In this document: positions 21,314-25,521 of the stretch, in pieces
Numbering within the stretch: the first letter of the stretch is position 1
How the letters are laid out: the number at the start of each line of letters is the position of its first letter
Source: Candidatus Woesearchaeota archaeon
GTDB taxonomy: Archaea; Nanoarchaeota; Nanoarchaeia; Woesearchaeales; JAGVZT01
Reading direction: 5' to 3'
Assembly: GCA_017608295.1 (NCBI GenBank)
Contig: JAFCGF010000046.1
Location: 1-25,521 of the forward strand
DNA length: 25,521 nt
Program-made: the position numbers and the translations under genes
Notes under the pieces: generated by a model
Databases searched by the model: none
What the model saw: only the letters and a program-made list of their open reading frames with translations
What the model was told of the DNA's origin: nothing

Positions 21314-23650
21314 ATGACTGTTGATCCGAACTCAAAAAAAGGAGAAGGAGTATCATTTATTAGGGACTTGATGCAAAGGCGTGTGCCGCAAATTCTTGGG
21401 ATATACTTAGCAACATGCTGGGCAATTATCGAATTTTTAGATTGGCTAATTAATCGGTTTTCCATATCACCAAATCTACCAGATTTCGGCTTGATAATAT
21501 TGGTATCGATGATTCCTACAGTTTTACTACTGGCATATTTCCACGGGAAGCCGGGTCGTGATACATGGACAAAAATTGAGAAAATTGGAATTCCAACAAA
21601 TGCTCTAGGGGCTATATTGCTTATTGTCTTTTTATTCAACGGGAAAGATCTGGGGGCTACAACTGCAATGATTACTCTGAAAAATGAAGAGGGACAGATT
21701 ATTGAACGCGTTGTTCCAAAAAGTGAATTCCGAAAAAAAATTATGATCTTCTTCCTTAATAATGAATCAGGTGATACTACCCTTAACTGGTTAAAGTATG
21801 GTATTACTGATATGCTTTTTACTGATTTGATCCAGGATCATTACATTGAAATAAGGACAGTCCATTATAGCTCTGCTTCTATTGAAAAAATGAAGGAAGT
21901 AGGATACCCTTATCTGACTGGATTACCTTTAATGCTGGAAAAGGAAATTGCAGATAATCTGCATATGAATTATTTTTTGACCGGATCATTTACAAAGCAA
22001 GATGAAATCTACTCCGTGAATACAAAACTCTATAATGCTAAGAATGGGAAACTTATAAATCAAAATACTTATGATAATAAGAATATTTTTAGATTAGTAG
22101 ACCTACTTTCAGTCCAGCTTAAATATGATTTAGAAATACCTGATTATCATATTGAAGAAGTATATGACTTACCAATTTCGGAGATTTCAACTAAATCTTT
22201 AACAGCATTCAAATGGTATACTAAAGGGCATAATGAAATCTTTTTTAATCAGGATTGGAATAAAGCCTTGAATTATTTAAATCAATCTGTTAAGGAAGAT
22301 TCAACTTTTTCACTTGCATACATGGATTTATATCAAATATATGCTTTTACTAATCAAATTGAAAAAGGGGCTTGGCTCTTTGAACCTTTAATGAAGCATC
22401 TGTATAAATTACCAGAAAAGCTGCAATTTCAAGCAAAGGCCAGTTATTTTGAATTTAAACAAGAGTATGAAAAACAATATGCAATTTATGAGATGCTCGT
22501 TACTCTATATCCAGATGACATAAATGCACATTTAGCATTAATTCAAATCTATAAGATTAGAAATCAGTTGGATGAAGCAATTGTTGAATATAAATATATT
22601 CTGGGACTTGATCCGGAACAATACCATATCTTGCAGGAAATAGGTACTATTTATAAGAGTATTGGGGATTTTGAAAATGCATTGAGTTATTACAAACAAT
22701 ATGCTGACCAATTTCCAGACAAACCAGAATCTTTTCGTCCTATTGGAGGTTTACATAAAACCATGGGGAATTTTGAAGAAGCAAAGTCCTTTTATGAAAA
22801 AGCTTTTCTGCTTGAGCCGGAAAATATATCGGACCTTCTTATTCTTGCCGATATTGAATCCGAATCAGGAAATTACAACCAGGCAAAGAATCAATATCAG
22901 GAAGCCCTTGGAAAAAGTAACACACCAGAAGAGAAAGCCCAAGTTTATACCCAATTGCATTATTTTCATGAGTTGAGGGGAGAAATTAGTAAAGCACTTG
23001 AATATGTATACTTAAAACATGATGAATGGGAGAAATATATGCCTCCATTTCTTTTAGCGATGTCTAAAGTAGGCTCAATGAGCAGTTTAGTCAAACTGGA
23101 GAGAAAAGATGTTGTATTCCAAACTCTTGAAACGCTAAAAACACAGTTAGATGCTCCATTTAATAAGTTTGTTTCTGTTGGATATTTGAGATTATACTTG
23201 GAGTATAAGGATACAGATAATGCAGAAAAAACCATCGCTGACGTTGAAGATTTAATTGAAGAATTTGGTTATGAAGTTTTACAACCATTTTTACTTAATG
23301 CTCGAGGGCAAATTAATGAATTCAAGGGTGAGTATGTACAAGCAATCAATAACTATAGTGATCAATTAATCCTTCAACCAACCACGACAAGAGTTAACAC
23401 ATATATAGGAAGGTGTTATAGAATAATGAAGGATTTTGAAAAAGCTGAGGAATACCTGCAAAAAACCTTGGCAATTAATCCATTCCTACCGAAAGCAAAT
23501 TATGAGATGGCACTCATCTCTTATGGTTTGGGGGAAAAAGAAAAGGCATTGGAATACTTGAAAACTTCATTAGAAAGGTGGGAAAATGCTGATCCTGATT
23601 ATGAACCTGCAATGAACGCCAGGGAGAAACTTGCTGAATGGGCACAATAG
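21314..23650 (+). CDS. Membrane-anchored TPR protein with FlgO/TolB-N-like domain (778 residues)
   Basis: It has the same plan as the gene at 12583. The N-terminal membrane module is FIRDLMQRRVPQILGIYLATCWAIIEFLDWLINRF, LPDFGLIILVSMIPTVLLLAYFHGKPG and IPTNALGAILLIVFLFNG (membrane segments about 27-44, 58-76 and 95-109). A FlgO/TolB-N-like domain at about 135-280 follows (KKIMIFFLNNESGDTTLNWLKYGITDMLFTDLIQD ... YFLTGSFTKQDEIYSVNTKLYNAKNGKL). From about 300 there are many TPRs (LDEAIVEYKYILGLDPEQYHILQEIGTIYKSIGDFENALSYYKQYADQFPD, FEKAEEYLQKTLAINPFLPKANYEMALISYGLGEKEKALEYL). No catalytic domain is present; it is probably a membrane scaffold or sensor. The two genes share leader and promoter form, implying common control. 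Confidence 0.85.
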   Translation: MTVDPNSKKGEGVSFIRDLMQRRVPQILGIYLATCWAIIEFLDWLINRFSISPNLPDFGLIILVSMIPTVLLLAYFHGKPGRDTWTKIEKIGIPTNALGAILLIVFLFNGKDLGATTAMITLKNEEGQIIERVVPKSEFRKKIMIFFLNNESGDTTLNWLKYGITDMLFTDLIQDHYIEIRTVHYSSASIEKMKEVGYPYLTGLPLMLEKEIADNLHMNYFLTGSFTKQDEIYSVNTKLYNAKNGKLINQNTYDNKNIFRLVDLLSVQLKYDLEIPDYHIEEVYDLPISEISTKSLTAFKWYTKGHNEIFFNQDWNKALNYLNQSVKEDSTFSLAYMDLYQIYAFTNQIEKGAWLFEPLMKHLYKLPEKLQFQAKASYFEFKQEYEKQYAIYEMLVTLYPDDINAHLALIQIYKIRNQLDEAIVEYKYILGLDPEQYHILQEIGTIYKSIGDFENALSYYKQYADQFPDKPESFRPIGGLHKTMGNFEEAKSFYEKAFLLEPENISDLLILADIESESGNYNQAKNQYQEALGKSNTPEEKAQVYTQLHYFHELRGEISKALEYVYLKHDEWEKYMPPFLLAMSKVGSMSSLVKLERKDVVFQTLETLKTQLDAPFNKFVSVGYLRLYLEYKDTDNAEKTIADVEDLIEEFGYEVLQPFLLNARGQINEFKGEYVQAINNYSDQLILQPTTTRVNTYIGRCYRIMKDFEKAEEYLQKTLAINPFLPKANYEMALISYGLGEKEKALEYLKTSLERWENADPDYEPAMNAREKLAEWAQ

Positions 23651-23782
23651 ACAAGTTTTCTAAAGAAACAAATAACTGGGACTTTGGGATCTACTTTCCT
23701 AACAACTAATTACAGAATAACAGATACAGTATTATACTTTTAACAAAACCACTTCCCAAATCCCCTAAAATGCAGTAGAAAC

Positions 23783-23989
23783 TTATTTATTACGGATATA
23801 AAACAACTTCAAATTACTATCCATCTCATTCATCTTATCAATATACAAATCTAAAGTCTTTTCAGATTCTAACATTTCAATCTTCTCAATCTTATTCTCC
23901 CCAGGTGAATACCATACCTCAATAAAAAAGTCATTCAATGAGTAGAGGTTAATTCTGTGATTATAATACTCTCTCATAGTACTACCCAT
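23783..23989 (-). CDS. Small conserved hypothetical protein, 68 residues
   Basis: The peptide reads MREYYNHRINLYSLNDFFIEVWYSPGENKIEKIEMLESEKTLDLYIDKMNEMDSNL. The pattern Y.LN.FF.EV.Y.P..N.I..I....S...L..Y is one I associate with short uncharacterised Bacteroidota proteins, often alone or near mobile genes. The start may be at the first Met (23989) or at MREYY (23977). No signal peptide or membrane segment is present. I found no clear promoter upstream. Confidence 0.6.
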   Translation of the reverse strand: MGSTMREYYNHRINLYSLNDFFIEVWYSPGENKIEKIEMLESEKTLDLYIDKMNEMDSNLKLFYIRNK

Positions 23990-24039
23990 TATTCGAAACT
24001 TAGCTCTTATTTGTGTCTAGTTATACCTAAGTTAAGTAG

Positions 24040-24070
24040 TTGACTTTAACATAAATTAATCGTAATTTTA
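24040..24070 (+). promoter_or_regulatory. Promoter for the DUF3786 gene
   Basis: TTGACTTT from 24040, 20 bases after TTG, then TAATTTTA (24063-24070) followed by TTTCAGTAGACCAA, closely matching 16034-16078. The leader to the ATG at 24143 is about 65 bases. Confidence 0.6.
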
Positions 24071-24142
24071 TTTCAGTAGACCAAACAGCTATTGACAATA
24101 GGAATATAAAAGCATTATACGAATAAAATAATATAACGAAAT

Positions 24143-24757
24143 ATGATATCTGGAGAAGAACATGCATGGAGACTTCTTAAAGAGTTCTCACCTGAGGAAA
24201 TATCCAGAAAAGCTGATGTTCAATTTGATCTCTCGAGTTACACATATATTTGTCAATCATTTGGTCAAAAACTATATATCTCTGTAAAGGATGAGAAGAT
24301 TTCCAGCAATTCAGCAATAGGAAATTTTCTTGTCAACAATTTGAGTTATTTGTCAAAATTGTCTATTCTTTGGTACTTAATTCAGGCTAAAGAAATATCT
24401 CTTTCTGGAAATCTAGTAAAACCTAGTAAATTCCAAGGAGGAAACATTTACTTGAAAGGTTCTCATAAACTACCTCTTGATACAATTGCTGAAAAATTCG
24501 GTAAGAATTCTGAGGAATTCTTTTACAAAGGAATGACAATTGGTGGATGCAAACTAGGCTACGGTGATTTTTCTCTTCAACTTCTTCCGTTCCCAAGAGT
24601 ACCAGTAGTATTCATTATTTGGAAAGGAGATGAAGAGTTTCCTTCAAATTGCTCCTTACTAGTTGATTCAACTTGTGAGTTGCATTTGCCAATAGATATT
24701 ATATGGGCAACGGTTATGATGAGTACAAACCTTATGCTCCAAAAAGCTGATGAATAA
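24143..24757 (+). CDS. DUF3786 family protein
   Basis: The 204-residue product carries the DUF3786 pattern: helical N-terminus, FLVNNLSYLSKLSILWYLIQAKEISLSGNLVKPSKFQGGNIYLKGSHKLPLDTIAEKFG, then GDFSLQLLPFPRVPVVFIIWKGDEEFPSNCSLLVDSTCELHLPIDIIWATVMM. DUF3786 proteins are best known to me from anaerobic bacteria and archaea, often near metal- or corrinoid-related genes, but their activity is unknown. No signal peptide is present, so it is probably cytoplasmic. The gene has its own promoter and is followed ten bases later by an attC-like site, suggesting it arrived as a gene cassette. Confidence 0.8.
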   Translation: MISGEEHAWRLLKEFSPEEISRKADVQFDLSSYTYICQSFGQKLYISVKDEKISSNSAIGNFLVNNLSYLSKLSILWYLIQAKEISLSGNLVKPSKFQGGNIYLKGSHKLPLDTIAEKFGKNSEEFFYKGMTIGGCKLGYGDFSLQLLPFPRVPVVFIIWKGDEEFPSNCSLLVDSTCELHLPIDIIWATVMMSTNLMLQKADE

Positions 24758-24766
24758 AACAGAAAC

Positions 24767-24848
24767 GTATAACAATTCGATTCAGCAGACTTGAACCGCC
24801 GTTTTGTTGAAAACGCCTCCAGTTAAAGCCGCTGATCTCAAGCGTTCC
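24767..24848 (+). other. attC-like site after the DUF3786 gene
   Basis: R''-like GTATAAC (24767-24773) followed by AATTCG; TCAGCAGACTT pairs with AAAGCCGCTGA; an inner stem GTTTT/AAAAC lies at its top; and the right end is CTCAAGCGTT. The left end resembles the other two sites (TAACAAT) and so does the right end (CAAGTCGTT, CAAACCGTT, CAAGCGTT). The next bases after GTT (CCTA) do not match the usual R' consensus. Confidence 0.55.
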
Positions 24849-24874
24849 TACAGAATAAGTAAGTAACAAAAGGT

Positions 24875-24932
24875 TCCCGGAGTAAAATCACAGTTAAACT
24901 AAGTAATCAATATCAGGTGCTCCGGGAGCTTT
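24875..24932 (+). terminator. Hairpin terminator with long loop
   Basis: TCCCGGAG (24875-24882) pairs perfectly with CTCCGGGA (24920-24927), followed by GCTTTTTATTT. The loop is about 37 bases, longer than usual. Confidence 0.5.
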
Positions 24933-24965
24933 TTATTTCAAGTCAATTTTCAAACCTTGTCGTTC

Positions 24966-24996
24966 TTGACTTAAGGACAGATTATCCGTAACTTTG
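24966..24996 (+). promoter_or_regulatory. Promoter for the small-protein unit at the right end
   Basis: TTGACTT from 24966, 20 bases after TTG, then TAACTTTG (24989-24996), an exact TAnnTTTG. Expected transcript start is near 25003. Confidence 0.65.
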
Positions 24997-25034
24997 CTAT
25001 GTTTGTTAAATATGGAGTAATTAAACAGCTCGAA

Positions 25035-25118
25035 ATGGAATTTGATTATTTCGGAGAATTACTATCAGAGAAAGACAAACGCCTGAAATTATATGAAGAA
25101 AAGGAAACCAACAAATAA
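25035..25118 (+). CDS. Short ORF of 27 residues at the head of the unit
   Basis: The frame is also open from an ATG at 24999 (39 residues), but that ATG lies at or before the expected transcript start, so I prefer ATG 25035 (MEFDYFGELLSEKDKRLKLY then EEKETNK). It is acidic then lysine-rich, and ends three bases before the next start. It may be a real small protein or a leader ORF coupling translation of the next gene. Confidence 0.4.
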   Translation: MEFDYFGELLSEKDKRLKLYEEKETNK

Positions 25119-25121
25119 AAA

Positions 25122-25388
25122 ATGATTGAAATTAAAGTTAGAAAACTAAGTAAAAAAGAAGCTTCGGATTCAATAATGAGTGCATCTGCAAATGCATCCT
25201 CTAAAGGTGTCGCAAAGGCATTAAGGAAACTACTGAAAGACTGGAAATGCGAAAAGCATCCTGATACAACAAGCATTATCACCGTTATTGCAGATAGTAA
25301 AGAGCTGACAAAATTTGAAATGACCTCCTTTTGTTGCAAAGAATTTGAAGAGCGGTTAAAACTTTCAACAGACCTGGATTACCGTTAA
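25122..25388 (+). CDS. Small protein with Cys-His-Cys-Cys pattern, 88 residues
   Basis: The N-terminus is helical and basic (IEIKVRKLSKKEASDSIMSASANASSKGVAKALRKLLKD). The second half has WKCEKHPDTTSIITVIADSKELTKFEMTSFCCKEFEERLK, in which Cys43, His46, Cys71 and Cys72 could bind a metal. Similar short proteins with C..HP...CC..F occur in Bacteroidota, without known function. A long reverse-strand frame overlaps it but has no promoter and looks like a shadow. It follows the short ORF by three bases. Confidence 0.6.
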   Translation: MIEIKVRKLSKKEASDSIMSASANASSKGVAKALRKLLKDWKCEKHPDTTSIITVIADSKELTKFEMTSFCCKEFEERLKLSTDLDYR

Positions 25389-25461
25389 AAGGGATATATT
25401 AATTGAGATTTACTCCTGCAAAGGATAATGGTATATAAAAACCAACAAAAAACTGAATAAT

Positions 25462-25521
25462 ATGGGAGAAGTTAAAGAGACCAGCCCGGAGGATCTCCGG
25501 CAAATCGGAAACGAAATTAAG
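25462..25521 (+). CDS. Start of a protein running off the window
   Basis: An ATG at 25462 opens a frame to the window end: MGEVKETSPEDLRQIGNEIK, 20 residues, charged and helical. It follows the previous gene by 73 bases on the same strand and is probably part of the same unit. Nothing more can be said. Confidence 0.45.
   Translation, partial: MGEVKETSPEDLRQIGNEIK

Noticed and set aside
24020..24027. GTTATACC as a cassette start for the DUF3786 gene
   Set aside because: It matches the expected R' in seven bases, but no attC-like fold precedes it and the position would put R'' inside the reverse-strand gene; kept only as a remark.
25046..25339. Reverse ORF of 97 residues at the right end
   Set aside because: It overlaps the forward 88-residue gene, which has an upstream promoter and a Cys/His pattern; the hydrophobic reverse product is typical of a shadow frame.

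Overview
The window looks like the accessory part of a Bacteroidota chromosome, perhaps from the Marinilabiliales/Prolixibacteraceae side of the phylum; the exact lineage is inference. The evidence is AT-rich DNA, start codons with almost no Shine-Dalgarno sequences, secreted lipoproteins and small beta-barrels of Bacteroidota type, and a recurring promoter layout. That layout is TTG, about 20 bases, then TAnnTTTG or a close variant, which is the -33/-7 promoter known for this phylum. It lies before at least ten genes on both strands and helped me choose several starts.

Bases 1-4404 hold the 3' end of a gene cut by the window edge, two unrelated small genes between two near-identical AT-rich repeats, tRNA-Ser(GCU), a beta-barrel gene among GC-rich intergenic repeats, and a GIY-YIG nuclease gene whose 3' end runs into tRNA-Pro(UGG). 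Bases 4405-8006, directly after tRNA-Pro, look like a small mobile or plasmid-like replication module. It has a large unknown protein, an excisionase-type HTH protein, an overlapping 34-residue ORF and a RepA-like AAA ATPase. The block is bounded by two copies of GTGCAACATnnGTGCAAC, and no integrase is seen. Bases 8048-11047 carry a PD-(D/E)XK (DUF91/NucS-like) protein and several small genes of the kind found on Bacteroidota mobile elements, one of them frameshifted and one apparently truncated.

Bases 11140-15412 encode a C39-like peptidase lipoprotein, a membrane-anchored TPR protein and a beta-barrel protein. Bases 16160-18296 are, in my reading, two consecutive integron-type gene cassettes: a secreted amidohydrolase and a transglutaminase-like lipoprotein. 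Each ends in an attC-like imperfect palindrome, and the first bases of each cassette are the exact reverse complement of its own terminal R'' box. A third attC-like site follows the DUF3786 gene at 24767-24848. No integron integrase is present, so this would be a CALIN-type array or the distal part of one.

Bases 18716-23989 hold a reverse-strand lipoprotein with an unusually strong Shine-Dalgarno, a membrane protein preceded by a cluster of TTGCAT boxes, about 800 bases of non-coding degenerate tandem repeat (about six units of roughly 130 bases, each around a TAGGTATACCTGG core), a second membrane-anchored TPR protein and a small unknown protein. The two TPR genes share an identical 17-base leader just after their promoters. 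The window ends in a new transcription unit of small unknown proteins.
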